64,000 nucleotides of DNA from the NCBI GenBank assembly GCA_023238725.1, contig CM041531.1, positions 24,778,143 to 24,842,142 on the forward strand, read 5' to 3'. Position 1 is the first letter of the stretch. Each line of letters begins with the position of its first letter. The stretch is from Scortum barcoo. Its lineage: Eukaryota; Chordata; Actinopteri; Centrarchiformes; Terapontidae. Made by a program: the position numbers and the translations under genes. Below are positions 1 to 14,800 of this stretch, one piece after another. The notes beneath the pieces were generated by a model, which worked only from the letters and a program-made list of their open reading frames with translations, searched no databases and was not told where the DNA came from.

Positions 1-118
1 TCATATCCAGATTTTTGAAAACAAAGTTATAACAGCGCCATTTGCCCCATAATGTTATGAAATATCTCAATATCCTCCTGTAATGACAAGATCTTATCAT
101 ATTTATTCTATCTTTCAG

Positions 119-292
119 TCATCTCCTGTGGTGAGCTTCCCTCTCCACCCTTTGGGACAAAATTGGGGACGCTGACCACATTCGGAGCAACTGCAATTTT
201 CATGTGTAACCATGGTTACACACTGGTGGGGTCACATGTCAGAGAGTGTGGCGCTAACGGGCTTTGGAGCGGTGCAGAGACCAGGTGTCTAG
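119..292 (+). CDS. csmd1: csmd1 exon 1 of window: sushi domain
   Basis: A 174-nt phase 1-1 exon encodes one complete sushi domain starting ISCGELPSPP, with four Cys and the typical NGLWSG box before the last Cys. The acceptor is tctttcag and the donor ag/gtaagg. The motif TLVGSHVREC is typical of this position in CSMD1. Counting back from the end, it is about sushi 17 of 28 in the full protein (inference from the human protein). Confidence 0.95.
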
Positions 293-3200
293 GTAAGGCT
301 GATCAAATGTGAAAAGATGAACACAGTGTTGCGGTGTATCCTATCCCACTTTGGTATTAAAAGGAACAACCTGAACGATAAAAGTAATGAAGTAAATTTA
401 ACAGGTTGAATTGTGTGAACCACTGAGACGTGTATCAGAGCGGCCAAGTTTATAGGGAAAAAAAAATGTAAAACTGTGAATATATTGTAAATAATATCTA
501 AAACTGTTAAGGAGTAAGTCTTTTCTTGCATTTAAGATCTCTTGAAGATCTCATTTCTTTTGTACATTTCCATATCAAATCCAATCTGATTAGCGCCTGA
601 TATCAACAATCTAAATCTTTAATCCTATACAGCCTCCAATTTAAAGGCTACCGAGTAAAAAATATAAAAAGGAAGCAAATGCGATGAAAATTTTCTCTAT
701 TTGTCTGTCGTAAGCAATGACATCACCGCATTTTGCACAATTGGTGTAGAGAGGCCTAAGATATATGCAGGACTTGTGTTATTAACTTTTGTAAAGACCA
801 TTTTTAATGGAAGTGTATAAACTCAGAAATAAGCCTTATTAATACACAACGTTGCAACAGGTGTCTAGGTATGGTACTTGGAATCTAGATGAGCAATAAG
901 TAAGATAAACTGTGCACATGCCTCAGTAACTGAAATCATCTACTACTAAGACATTTTATTACTTAATACATTAAGGTCTTGATTTAGTCCTTCAGTCCTG
1001 ACCAGAGATGATTAATCCTGATTTTACATACACACTCCACTCCAGTGATTCAGCCTTGGAGTTGCATGCCTGAGTAAGAAGCCTCTTGGAGGATGCATAT
1101 TTTATGTGATGAACGTATAAATCAAGGCGTGTCCACCTCCACATTAGTACTCTGAGATCTTGATGCTAACAAGGGTAGGCAAAATAACCTAAACTTTAAT
1201 GTTGGAAGAGCTTAAATTTAAAAGTCACTAAATCACAATTTAAAAATGTGGGTTTTATGTGCTTCAGTGCCAGCTAGCTGTACTGTATTTGTCAACACAG
1301 TCTCTATATGCACTGGGTTTGGTCTTTTTATATCCATAATCAGATTTTATGGATTTTTTTTTCATAATTTATTGAGGAAATGTGTGTCTTTAAAGCAAGC
1401 CAAACATCTGTTCCTCTCTGTTTCTGAAAGGCTATAATTTGTTACATCCCACTGTGTAATGCAATGTGTATACTTACACATTGTTTTGTGTTTGTGATAG
1501 AAACTTTTATATCTGGAGTACCATAGCGATTTTATAAAATTAAATGTCTTGGATAATGATTTTGACTACATGGTTCCAATGAGTTATGTAAAATAATCAA
1601 TGTGCTAGATGTCTGTTTTTATAGCATTACTCATCATTGGAAGATGTTTATTAAATCATTTGAGAAAAAACTGTGTTAAATGCCAAATACATCAAAAAGC
1701 AATCGGCCTCAGTCATTGACTTCATGAGGCAAACAAACATGAAATGAGGGATTGACTGTGGAAAGGGGGTGATGGGTCTCTTAACAGTTGAAACGGTATT
1801 GAACAGAGTTCAAAAATCCTTCACACCCAAGCCCTCAAGATGTGTCCTGCAATGAAGCACGAAGCTGCGCTGTCTCTAAACATTGATTTGGAGGTGGACT
1901 AATGACATCACACCCCCATCATTCAAACTTTTAAGTATTGAGACAGCACATACACATCAAAGTCTAACTGCTGGGACATTGAGCTAGAGCAGCTCATAAC
2001 TATGGGAACATTGAACCAACACTGATGACTTTGAAGCCAAAGATAATTAAAGTGTGTTTAAGGTGTTTTTCTTTGTCCTGCATTAATCTCTATCATTTTG
2101 TCTCTTCTAGCCGGTCACTGTGACTCTCCAGATCCGATAGTCAATGGCCACATTAGTGGGGACGGCTCTAGTTACCGTGACACAGTGGTGTACCAGTGCA
2201 TGCTGGGATATCGCCTAATGGGCACATCAGTCAGAATCTGTCAGCAAGATCATCGGTGGTCTGGCACAACACCCGTCTGCGTCCGTAAGTACTTTATGAT
2301 ATCAAAATCATCATTCCTCATCTGTATTGTATGAATCTCTATTGTTCTTTCTCCTTATATGAAAAGCTAACATCTTCCTATATAAAGTAAAATCATTACA
2401 CACAAGAGTTTTATGAGAAATAACATATTTAGGGTCTTTTAGGTTTTAAATTGTTCTTTCAGCGACTGGCTCTGCAGCATCTTTATGTTCCAAGAAACAT
2501 AAAATAACAAATAACACAAAATATCAAGTGTAAAATATCACAATGCTGCACTTTTTCCACACCTCAAATTTCTCATCATACTCCTCTCTACTCCCTCAGC
2601 CATCACTTGTGGTCACCCTGGCAACCCGGCCAACGGGCGGACCAATGGCAGCGAGTTCAACCTCAATGATGTTGTCAACTTCACCTGTAACAGAGGTTAC
2701 ATCCTCAGCGGAAACGCTCGTGCTCAGTGCCGACTCAACGGACAGTGGAGCAGCCCCCTGCCTGTCTGCAAAGGTCACAAACACACACATTAACGAAAGA
2801 CTTATACCCGCATACTGTACATCCATGTTATTGCTCTAGATGAGTCACCTCTCTAGGTTAGAGTGAACAGGAGCAACATGAGACAATGTCGGGTGTTTTT
2901 TTCCCTCCGTTTCATCCTTATGTGTTGAGAATAAGGAAAAATAAGTCATGCACCCAGATTTTGTCATTGTGGTGGATGACCTGTGGTGACCGTTTCCGTT
3001 GCATTCACCTTTGTTGTTAGCTTTCAGAACACTTGATTGAGATAACATAGTTATTCTAATGTTGCCAGCCACTCAGATCTCCATAGCTGGTGGTTAAAAT
3101 GTCATCGAAAGCAAATGGTGTAATGACCACAGTGACCAAATTAGACCCCAGCCTTACAAAGAAGAATAATTTTCCTTTAAAACCATGCATTTAAATGGTC

Positions 3201-5838
3201 AGCATGTATTCAGTATTTGTTGGCCCGATTTGCTCTTAGCTACAGTATGTCAACCGGAACATTTTTGGACGAATCCGCTGCCAGCAGACTGTAAAATTGA
3301 GAACTGAATAATTGTAGCGTAAACACACACTTACCATTGAGCTGTATTCAGCCACAATCAGTGTTGTATGTGTGTTTGGGTGTGTGTGTGTGTGTCTCTA
3401 AATAGACAAGCAAATATCAAATTCACACGTGCACACACACGCACAGCTGGGTACATGTCCAGAGACACGTTCTTCTCCTCTGCTAACCATGCGTGGTCGT
3501 TGCACTACAAGCCTCCTTCCCAGACCTCCGGTAGTGTAACAGTTATGATATACTAAAGCACGCACACACACAGGCACTCTGCACAGTCATGAGAGTAGAT
3601 CAATATGACATAGTTGCTCACATGGGTTTTCCATTGAAGGGATTCATCCTCGCTTGCTTGCTTTCTCTGTCTCCTTGTCTTTTTCGGTCTTATTCCCCCT
3701 CCCTCTCTCTCTCTCTCTCTCCTCCCAGCAGCAGCTGTCAATTATGGGACTGAAACTTTCTTTGTTCCCATAGGGTGCCAGACACACACGCACGCGCGCG
3801 CACACACACACACATATCCACATCCCCCATGGACTTGGATTTGAGTGACTGTCGGTTTCCCCTGTGACATGTGGAAAATAAAACTCCACTCTTATTGGAC
3901 TGGCATCCACCCAGAGAGCAGGGCAGAGCAGAGGGGACCAGAGCAGAGACCAGACAACAAAGAAGAGCTCGAGAAAACAGAGCAAGGTCTGATGAAAGAG
4001 CAGTTTAGAGAAGACCAAGACAGAGCAGCGTCTGAATTCATAACACTGAGATTCAGGGTTTAGTGCCCTAAAAATATTCAATGCAGTCCTGTTTTTGGTG
4101 GTGGTTCTGTAAAGATTCTCCTCCATTACGTTGAGAGTTGGTTGATTTTGGTTTCCTTTTGTTTTTGACTTGCAAAAGCTGACATCATAGCTGAAGTCTG
4201 TCCACGACCTTCCATCCACACCCATTTAAACCATGTGAACCTAAACAAACTGAATAAATATTCCATCTAACTCTCTATTGCTCTCCTCTGTAGTGGTGAA
4301 CTGCTCGGACCCCGGCCACGTGGAGAACGGTGTGCGCCAGTCTGGCCTACGTTACCCAGAAGTCTTCAGCTATGGTGTAATCGTGGCGATCCACTGTAAA
4401 CGAGGCTTCTACCTCCTGGGCTCTGCGCTCCTCACGTGCCAGCATGATGGACGATGGGACCGACCGATCCCTCACTGCCTTGGTATGGATGGACAAAAAG
4501 AAGAAGACATGCCTTATTAATCACTCGAGGGGGGAATTCAGATTCTTCGTGCAAAACAAACAGGACCCACACATGTGCATGAATGTGTGGAGAGATGTCA
4601 GAGCGAGGGGGCTTCCTCCGAGGACGGTGCCTGGTAGTTTGAGAATTACCGGAATTACCGAATTACAGAGAGAACAACTAAGGAGACAAATGCGACAGAA
4701 GCAGAGACAGAACCAGCGAAAGATTGAGATTCATAGGCCTATTGTGAACATGTTTATCCTACTGTGAAGTCCACGAAAAGTTTGTACACAAGTAGTCATA
4801 GGCAGGTGGATTGCTATTTATTTTTCTTTATATTCGTCAGGAAAAGCCATTCGAGGAGTGAAATGGCTTGAAGGGCCACTGGGAGGAAGATGATGGGCGA
4901 ATGAGAAACTGAGAGAATAAGACAGGGTTCAAGGGAGAAAACGGGAGGGAAGCAATCATAAAAGGAGGGCGAGAGTATGAAAGAAAGAGGCTTAACTTTT
5001 TTTGTGTATATGTGTGTGTGTGTCTGCAAAAAAAAAAAAAAAAAAGTCTGAGCATGTGTCTCTTAGGGCAATAGGCGTTCGTGTCGGAGAGCCACCATGG
5101 CTGATAGAAACATAGAGATTAAACTAGAGAGCGATAGATAGAGAGAAGAAGGCCGATTCAGAGATGGGGAGAGAAACACAGAGAGGCGAACAGGGCCGCA
5201 CAACGAGGACACGGTAACAGAGAGGTACAGATGAGGAATCAGACTCTCTCAGAATCAGAGATGGAGAGGGGGGCAGACGCTGGTGTCTGAGCATCGAGCA
5301 TTACATTCAAGAAACAAGGTCTTATCGGAAAATTGGGGGGAGAGGGGTGATGACTGAGAGGCAAGTTGAGGATGGAGTAATACAATTTGGGGGTAAGGGG
5401 AGATATCGGAGGACCAGTCATTTGGCCGAAATAGAAAATCGAGAGCAGTTTCATATCTGTGTCCTCCAGAAACCTGTGCTCTGTAAAATGTGGATTTTTC
5501 CAAAATTGGAGAAAAAAACAGAAGATTTTTTTCACTGATGTCCGTTGCTTTGACACTGTGGAACGATTTCTTTTCGTTTTCGGCGCAGGGGAGAGACTTT
5601 TTTTTTTCCGATGTTTTCCAGCTAAAGGGAATTTAATTTGAGATGAGTTATTGGTTCTCTCCCCCTCTCTCAGGCAATTCAATTAAACTCAATAAAAATA
5701 AGCTTTACTGGCATGACTGTATACTGCCATACAGTGTGAGCAAAGCAGTATGGGGTCCATTTAATCATGTGTGTATGTACAAGTTATTATGTAAAATTAT
5801 AAAAGGCATAAAAAAGTGCAGATGTAATGGTTGAGGTA

Positions 5839-5872
<34 letters not shown>

Positions 5873-8800
5873 CACATTTACCGTCTATCTCTGCATAAAT
5901 GAAGGCAGAAAGGCCCCACAAGCAAATAAAAAGGGGGTGGGCTAAAAAGGGGTGGAAGGAAACTGCTGCGTGATATTAAAGTTGATGATGATGATGATGA
6001 TGATGAGTTGTAAATTGAATGTCTTGTAAATCATTATTTTAAAGACATCACATACTTTTTGAGTTCAAATAGAAAAGATAAGACAGAAACATTTTTTTTA
6101 AATATTGCCCCCCCCACACTCAATGAATATTTATCTGTTATCTGTGTACATTGAACAGTACATTACAAAAATGAATCTAATTTCTTAATGTCAATTAATT
6201 AATGTCTTTCTTTTTTTTTGTCCTGTGTGTGTGTGTGTGTGTATGTTCACAAAAACAACAGACACTTAATTCCTCTCCCTCCCATGTTGTCACCTTCTCA
6301 CTCTAGCTGTCTCCTACAATGACCCAGCTGCGCCACCTAATGCAGTAGTATCTGGAATCTCTAGTTGGATACAATCCCACACACACACACACACACATAT
6401 TAACACCCCCAACCACCACCACCACCTCTCTCTCTCTCTCTCTCTCTCATTCAATCTCTCATTGTCTCTGCAGCTATTTCCTGTGGTGACCCTGGTGTGC
6501 CCCCCAATGCAGTGGTGTCTGAAACCCACAGTTGGACGTACGGCTCAGTGCTGCACTACTCCTGTCTGCCTGGGGGGCTGCTGGTGGGCAACGCCACTCG
6601 CCACTGTCAGGAGGATGGCACCTGGAGTGGAGCGCCACCCTACTGCACTGGTAAAGGCACACACTGGTCGATAAAAGCAGCGCGTCCAGTGTTTTTCAGT
6701 CAGTTACATTGTCATCCGTGTTCACACTGGGAGGCGTGTCGGCTGTCAGAGTGAGGCAATAATCCAGCAATCACACCCACTGAAAGCAGCAGCATCTATG
6801 CAAAGACTGCCAACGGGGAGACGTGATCATTAAATTACAACAAAATGCTTTTCTGATTGTGGTGTTTGAAATAAACAAACACAAACAGCTACTCTACATA
6901 TATATCTCCGGCCATAAAAACAATTGCCAATGTAAGCTTATGTATTAGGCCATGTAATTACGAATAAAATAAAAAATACAAACTCTCTCAAAATACAAGC
7001 TCTGACTTCAGAGAACTGAAGAATGAAACTTGTTTACTTATAGAGCAGGACGTAAGATTGGTTCAGTTGTCAAAAAGTCGTATCATCCCATCTGGTGCAA
7101 CAAGACTGAGACGTATCACACAGCCAAGTCAGTATGGAGATGTCTTCAGCGCGATGTTGCTCCAGCCTAACATACTGCATAATGTCACCTGTAGCCTACA
7201 CTGTGCTCTACGACAATCTTAGGTACTAACTAGAACTGACTGACAAGTGAATATGACAGACAGTCAGGGTCCCCGCTTGTTTCAGAATTCCATAAACATT
7301 TCAACACGTCTTCTACTGGGTTTGCTTTTGATTTTAGATCAGTGGCTATGATGTACGTAGCCAGATAATGACAGTGGTACAAACTATAGCTGAAGGTTAT
7401 TCTTCACCACAGGATCATAATTTGATTTGATCATAATAAGTGGCACTGAGGTCAATATCCAGGCATGTGAGCATGTGTTACAGGAACAGACTTTGCGGTT
7501 TCCATAATTAAAAAAATGAATGACATAAGATACCAGAAGAAGAATTATAAATTAAAACCAGTTAACCGATTTACTAAGCGTCCAACTGCAGCAAGCCATT
7601 TAGATTTGGATTGATGGATTATTATTATTACCTACCTTCAAGTTTACTGACATTTTATGAGCATGTTGCAAAAAAAAAAAAAATTAAACAGCATCATACA
7701 AAAGTTCAGTGATTTGCTTGCTACTAGCTGGTGCATTGTTTGAAACAAGTCACCATTTGACAATTATGCTTATGCAAGTGTGTTTGAAAAACCAGTATCT
7801 GTCATGATTATTATTACAGCAACTGATTGATAAACAGATACAGAGAAATGGACATAACTGTGTTACTGGTACGAACTGAGCGCCAGCTGTGCCAGCTTAA
7901 GCTGCGTGTGTGAGAAAGCGGGACAGCAGAGGAGGTGGAAGCGTCCTGGTTTACTACTCAGGTTGTAAGTGCTGCTCTACAGTAGGCTTACGTAGATCCC
8001 ACAACACTACAGCTGATCATTTCCAAACTCAGCATCAACTGTCTCAACAGCTGAAATGCAATAAGCTTACTCTGCTGGCCTCAAAACAGAACTCGCAGCA
8101 GGGCAGAATCCATCCTGCAGCTGAAGACCTCATTGAGATGCAAGACGCTGCATTTGGAGCTGTACCCTGTTAAACTCACAAATCCCTACCGATGGAATTT
8201 AAGCCGCTAAAATTGTGACACGCTCAGTGCTTTTAATGCTAGAACAATTTGGTGTAGCCTAAATGCAAAGTACAGTTCTGCAAAGTTTGCGTGTCTGTGC
8301 ATGTGCTGTGTGTGTGTTGCACTGTACATTAAAGACTGAGAGGGCAAAATGTTTGTGTGTATTTTCTGAAACTGAAGTTATGAGATGACTAACATCACAA
8401 ATTTTTTGTGGAAGTCGTTGGCCTTCAGCATGAACGCACACGTATATTTTTAGCACGGTGGCCCCAGTGAGAGACAACCTCCTAACCCTGCGTTTTACCA
8501 TTTAGTTACATAAAATCACTAAAGCCTATTAAGAGACTAATGGACATCACTTGAATGCAGCTGCTGTTTTGCATTAACTGTATCGAGTGTATTTGGATTT
8601 TCTGTGCATGCGGTTGCGTTGTGTTTGTGTCTCATTAGTTCAGGACTGCGCCGGGGGTCCTCGGTCGCTTCATTGGCGTACATGTGTGTGGCTGCTGGCG
8701 CGTGTTCGCTACATTAACTTTATGTCCCTTTCCCCCGCTATAGGTGTCAGTCCGGGAATCTGTGGAGACCCAGGGATCCCTCCCCACGGTGCCCGTCTGG

Positions 8801-11800
8801 GAGGGGAGGAATTTAAAACCAAGAGCCTGCTGCGTTTCAGCTGCGAGGCGGGATACAGTCTGATTGGCTCGGCAGAGAGGACCTGTCTTCACAACGGCAC
8901 ATGGAGCGGCACGCAGCCTGTCTGTCAAGGTGGGGGAGGCAGTGGCTTTACACATATCACTTGACTCCAACTCAAACAAATCACCTTTATTTTTTGCAGA
9001 GATATCATTGCGTCATCATAGCCCTTGGTTTTGTAGTTTTGAATATGAAAGCAGTGATTTTCTCCTCGAGCCAAAATACAGCTGTTGTGCACAGTATTCT
9101 ATTTATATGCACCCTTTATTGACCCTGTTTTATAGTAAAAGACTGCTGCTTGCTTTGTACAAGCAACTTGGATTTGACAACAAATGCTGAACTGTCTGTT
9201 TAGAAAAACATAATACATTTTCATACCAAGTTATCCCTGTCTCAATTGAGGTTACCTTTGGGTCCCAACCCAGATTCTATAAAACATCACTGTAAAAATA
9301 AACTTTGCTCTAAAAGGAAGCGGTGCAGATTTTGTATAAACCCACAGCGCATTTGTGGCATATGGACTTAATTATTTAGCATTTTATGTGAAAATAAATC
9401 AGCTCAGCCTCGAAGTTGAACAGCTTAATCTCTTCTTTTGAGGATACAGTAGCATCAGGCTACGTGGCATGCAAGTGACAGTAAGCAACTAATCCATTAC
9501 CAAACATAGCTTAAAGCACATTACGTAGATTGTACACTGTACATTGAACATTTTATATATATGTATATTGTGTAAGTGAAGCTTACACATTGCTCATACA
9601 TGTATGTGTTTAAGTAGAAGTACATGTATATGTATAGTTTAATGTATTGAATGTGTGGGTTTAAATACACTACAGTATGAATTCTTTAGCGAGGTCTTAA
9701 TTGCCACACCACACAGTAATAAAACACTTTTAGCACCCTTTTGCAACAAGCGGTGATCTGTTTTCAAAAGTCCCAAGTTCACATAATACAAGAGGTTTAT
9801 GGAGGTTGAAGTTTGTAGAGCAAATATGGAGATTGAGGTCTATGTGCTTGTTCATATCTGTGTGGCCCAGATACAAAGGATTGAAGTTTGTCACTCCTAA
9901 CTAACTGAGCTGGATCTTCCACAGCACTGCGGTAATAAAGTGCGTCCTATACAACAGCAGTTTTCAAAGACACTCTTTAAACCCATGGGGGTTAAGGGGA
10001 AATTAAAGTGGGTCCCCATAGTGCTGTAGAGAAACTGGAATCCTAAGCTGCTGCCTGTATTACTTACCCTGTTCCCAACTATGTAAGGTAGGCTGAATAA
10101 AACATTGCTGACATTAACTCCAGTGTACACTGACGCAGATTTTAGATTCACTGAGATAGATGGGCTGTTATAGCAGTAATTTGAGTGGATAGGGGGAAGG
10201 AGGAGTGAGTCATACGGTTTCAGTGTACTCTTCTATATTGTTGTGTGGCTGTGACCCAAAACACCAGAGGTGTAACGCTAAATATAGAAAACTAAAAAGC
10301 AGGAGAGGCCACACTGACTGAAATCAGAGGAATCTATAGTAGATCTACTCACATAAATGAATATATTGCCTGTTTAATGTCAGCGTTTTATATCAAAATG
10401 CTATATATTTGGTTCAATAATTTTCATCTGCTGATTTATATAAACAAGTCATGCCAACCTTAAGAACATTAATACTTAGAAATTGGTTTTTAAAGTCACT
10501 CTGAATGTTAATAAAAACTCAGTTATTTTTCTTCATATCAGCAATCAATATTTTCAGAAAAAAAAGGTATAAGCTCACTCAGAAGTGAAAGTCCAAGAGC
10601 TCTAAGTTGTGAGTGTATGACAACTAACTACTACATTTTATTTTCAACTTAGAGGTGTGTGCATGTGTGTGCATGTGTGTGTGTGTGTGTGTGCACACCA
10701 GTGTCTGTGTTTGTGTAATGCTAGTTATTTATGTCTGTCTGTAGCTGTTTTTCATTAGGCTAATAGTGTTAAAAGCTGATTCAGAGAGGATGAGACATCT
10801 ATCACTGATACACGAACACAAAGAAATCCATACAAGCGTCCATACAGAAACACACACATAACGCCAACTGTTCACTCACACACTCACAGACAAAAACAGT
10901 AAACACACACACATATACACACAGTTTTGCATGAAGTGCTCCACCTACACACTCTTATAGGGAGCTTTTAAGGACTCTAACTAATGAATCCCGTCAATAG
11001 GTGTCTGATTGTTAGGCTGTCAACTGTCAGGATCTTATTAGTGAAATGTTCTGTGGCTGGTTGCTAATTCCTGTCTGTTCTGTTAATGTGCAGCGCCAGC
11101 AAACTAAAGATCGATGGATCACTGGTTTAGACCAGAGATGTAGTCTTTCCCAATCTGCATTCTTGTGTCCTCCCCAGACAGATTTGTCTCACAATCTAGC
11201 AGACCAGCAGTGGTTCAAAAACAAAGACAGCCAAGGATGAAGAAAGATTGTAGCCTTTGACTTGCCAAAAAAACTTGTTACTGCTTCTTGTTCCAGAAAA
11301 AAAAATGGCAAACCCTAAGATCCGCTGTCAGAGCAAGGCATTGTGTAGGCTTTAATGTGGAGCATTTTGAAGTGGCTGTGAAGATGAACGCCAATGGATG
11401 CTGCGATGTCAAGTGCACAGTCAATCTCAAATTATAAATATGTATTCTCTGTGCTCTCATCGCCGAGACTTTGTTCTCCCCAAGATAACTCGGGAAGGAC
11501 ATTGTCCACAAGTACGGACTGATAATTAGCTTTGCAACCCTGCTGCGTGACCAATGTGTCTTCTAACTATTACTTGTTTCTCCACAACTGTTGGACGTCA
11601 TATCGTAATGATTTCAAACGCTGTCTCATAGATGTTTGCAGAAAGCGTGCTTCGGGTTTTAGCAGGAGGCAGAACCGGCTACTTTGCTCAGTGGCACAGT
11701 GGCTCAGTGGCAGACAAACAGTACTAATACTGTACATCTGTCATTCCGTGCTGGGAATCAATCCAACAACCTTTAGTTATTAATCAGCCGCACTACCTCA

Positions 11801-14800
11801 AGGACATATTTAGAGATATTTCTAGCTGACTCCAGTGATAATCTCATTATTGCAGCCTACAGCTGATCAGCCGTGAGTGACAGCAAGACAGTATTGCTCA
11901 CACTGATATTATCACTGTGATTAATCACCGCTGTTTAATATTTCCTCAGCTGTATCCTGCGGTAACCCTGGCACCCCAGCGCACGGCAGAATCGTCTTCA
12001 GCGACAGCATCACCTTCGGCAGCTCAGTGGCGTACGCGTGCTGGGAAGGCTTCAAAACATCAGGCCTGACCACCAGACACTGCACAACAAATGGGACGTG
12101 GACAGGACAACCCCCCGACTGCACTGGTAGGACAGCCTTAATGTCGCTGCTTCCACTGTTCCTGTGACTGTTATTATGCGTGGAAAGAGCAGGAGGTGTA
12201 GTCACTCAGAAATGACCAGAGGTTGAGCTAGCTTCATCATCTATAGCACTACACATATGACTCATTGTAGTATCAGTGTTCATGCCTGCATAGTGCTGTT
12301 TTTTTTTTAGTAAAGGAGTGTAAATTTAACATGGGCTGGACAACCTGCTGCTGTGCAGGTGCAGGACTGTACGAGGGTAAGTTTGTTGTGTCTCAGATTT
12401 CAACTTGTGTAGTTTAAAAGGGCTCAGTCAGAGGTTTGGGAAAAAGGAGAAAAAGAAAGTGGGAAATCAAGACGAAATCAAGCAGGGATGTGCTTAAAGA
12501 AAGGTAAGGAAGGCAGTCTGTGAGAGAGTTGAGCAGGAGGATGAGGTAAGAGGGCAGTCAGGGAAAAGTGAAAACATTGTTTTATTTTTCAGACTATTTT
12601 AGAAAACACAGTGAGTTATTGTTATAGTAAAAAGTTACATAGGTTGATGTGTCCAAAAATGTTACTGCCTTGGTGTCACTACAGACCAACACCACCATCA
12701 CTCTCCCCACACATCATTCATGACTTTCTCCTGTAAATTCCCTCCTTTAGTGATCAGCTGCGGAGACCCGGGGCCGGTAGCCAATGGGATCTATGTGGGA
12801 AGTGAGTTTACCTTCAACCACACGGTGACCTACCGCTGTAACCCGGGTCACCTGACGGAGCCGCCTGGACCCGGACGCAGCGTTCTGCACTGCACTAAAG
12901 ACGGAACCTGGAACCAAACCAAGCCCAGCTGTAAAGGTAAAAGAACTGACGCCTGAAATAAATGCTTTATGGACATGAGAAGAGGAGCTTATCTAAAGAT
13001 GATGGATCTACAGGTACAAGTACAGCATGTCAGGGGACACCGATGCAAACAGGTCTCTTTTTTTAGCACAGCATCATCCAGCATCAGCAAAAAAGTGGTT
13101 AATTTAATGAATGATATTTGACTGTTATTGTTTTTTACAGCAAAACGAAAGAAGGTTTTTATATACTAATAAACTGCACATACATAAAGCACACATAAAG
13201 CTAAAGAAAAGTAAGCTAACAAATTGTCAGTTTTCAACATCTAAGATCCTCATTAATTTGGTTTTTATTTTTCAACACACAGAAACAGAAAAACTTTGCT
13301 ATTGAAACTAAACCTGTGAAAAACATAATTATGACAGCAAACATCATACTAATCTATAATTTGTAATTCAGTTGGTTTCAGTAAACAATTTCAGTAAGCT
13401 CTGTTATGTACAAATAATTTTGAGGGTTGATATCTGCCTCCCATCACCAATGAATAAGTAATATTTATGTGTAATTTTACCTTCACCACCTTTGTCAGTT
13501 CAAGCAAACGTAGCAACATTTTGCTTCTATGTTGCAATTAAAAGAAACAGATAGAGCATGGACCGCAAGTTGAAAATGTGCCTGAAATCTCAATGTAACC
13601 CAAATCTTCTAATAACAAGGCACTTAACAATGAGGAATAACAAGGAAAGTTATCGTTATAGAGCCGCCAATTGCAGCTAAAAGAAGCCCCACAAAAAACG
13701 AGTGACAATTGAAATGAGAACAATACTATTACAACCCAAGCTGGCGTGCTAAAATAACAGATTGTGACTTTAACAGTACATTAAGAGGAGGCCAGGGGAA
13801 GACGAACGCATCCTCTTACAAGTGTTAAATTAGGGTTTATTTCCCTTCCTTTTTTTTTTTTTTCCACAAACACAAAGGGGAAAATAAAAAAGAATGCATT
13901 AAAATAAAATGAGTCACAGCTTTACAACAGGCCATATTTAGAGTTTAGACTGTGATACTCAACAACAGTAAAAAGGAATGTTTCCTGAGATCCTCCCTGC
14001 CGCTTCTTCCCACAAACAGAAAATCTCCTGCTGGCTCATGCAGTTGCAGAGGCTTTGAACTGAGATGAAAAAAAAGAAAGAAAAAAAAACTGAGAAAGCC
14101 GGCAGAGAGACTACTGAGAGGGAGGGAGAGATGCAGAGAGAGGGAAAACAGAGAAGTAAAAGATACTGTAGGTGATAGAGCATGGGACTGGGGCAGGAAG
14201 CTGAGATGGGAAAAAAGAGAAGAATGGGCAGAGCGAAGGAGAGATACAGGTATGAATTTGCTGCGAGTCCTCTGTATCTCTTTGTGTTCGTCTTTCTTTT
14301 GTTCCTCTGCCGTCTTTCTTCTTCTTTGCCCTCCTTTGCTCCTCACTTTTCTCCTCCTCTTTAGGTTCTACTTCCACTGTTCACTTGTTTTTTTTGTTTG
14401 TTTTTTGTTCTGTTCTGCTCCCCTGTATTCACCCCCCCCCCAGTTTTCTCCAACTTCAAACAATCCACAAGTCTTCATTTGATCCTGTTTTGGAACGACT
14501 GCTTCCTCACACAGAGACACACATGCACAGACGCACACGGGAACATATTGAATGAGGGAGTTGTAAGCCATAAAAGTGTAGCCCGACACCTGAAATGAAT
14601 CAAGCGAGGGAGAACAAGAGATCGGGCAGAGCGAGGCAGCGAGGTGGAGGCATATGGGAAGGAGGGAAAGAAAGAAAGAATGAAAGAAAGAAAGAACGAA
14701 AGAAAGAAACGCTGAGTAAAAAGGGGTGGAAGCAGGGGGGAGGAAGAATCGAAGGGATGAAGAGGTGCAGCAGAGGAAAATACGAGATAACAGCGAGAGG

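Larger units (their letters stand above)
4483..6473 (+). other. csmd1 intron, 2.0 kb, repeat-rich, with exon relic
   Basis: Holds a purine-rich stretch at about 4850-5360 with an A-run at 5029-5044, a dispersed repeat from about 5675, (TC)n at 5841-5871, (GAT)n at 5981-6005, (TG)n near 6221-6243, the exon-5 relic at 6304-6374, (CA)n at 6378-6397 and (CT)n at 6426-6448. Microsatellites crowd its last 650 bp. Confidence 0.8.

Noticed and set aside
3644..4225. 193-codon open frame on the - strand
   Set aside because: It crosses CT and CA/GT microsatellites, has no recognisable domain and lies in a csmd1 intron.
8748..8751. Alternative acceptor cag at 8750 for exon 6
   Set aside because: It would start the exon out of phase; the acceptor ending at 8743 preserves the sushi frame.
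11921..12205. 94-codon open frame on the - strand over exon 7
   Set aside because: Shadow of the real csmd1 exon on the + strand.
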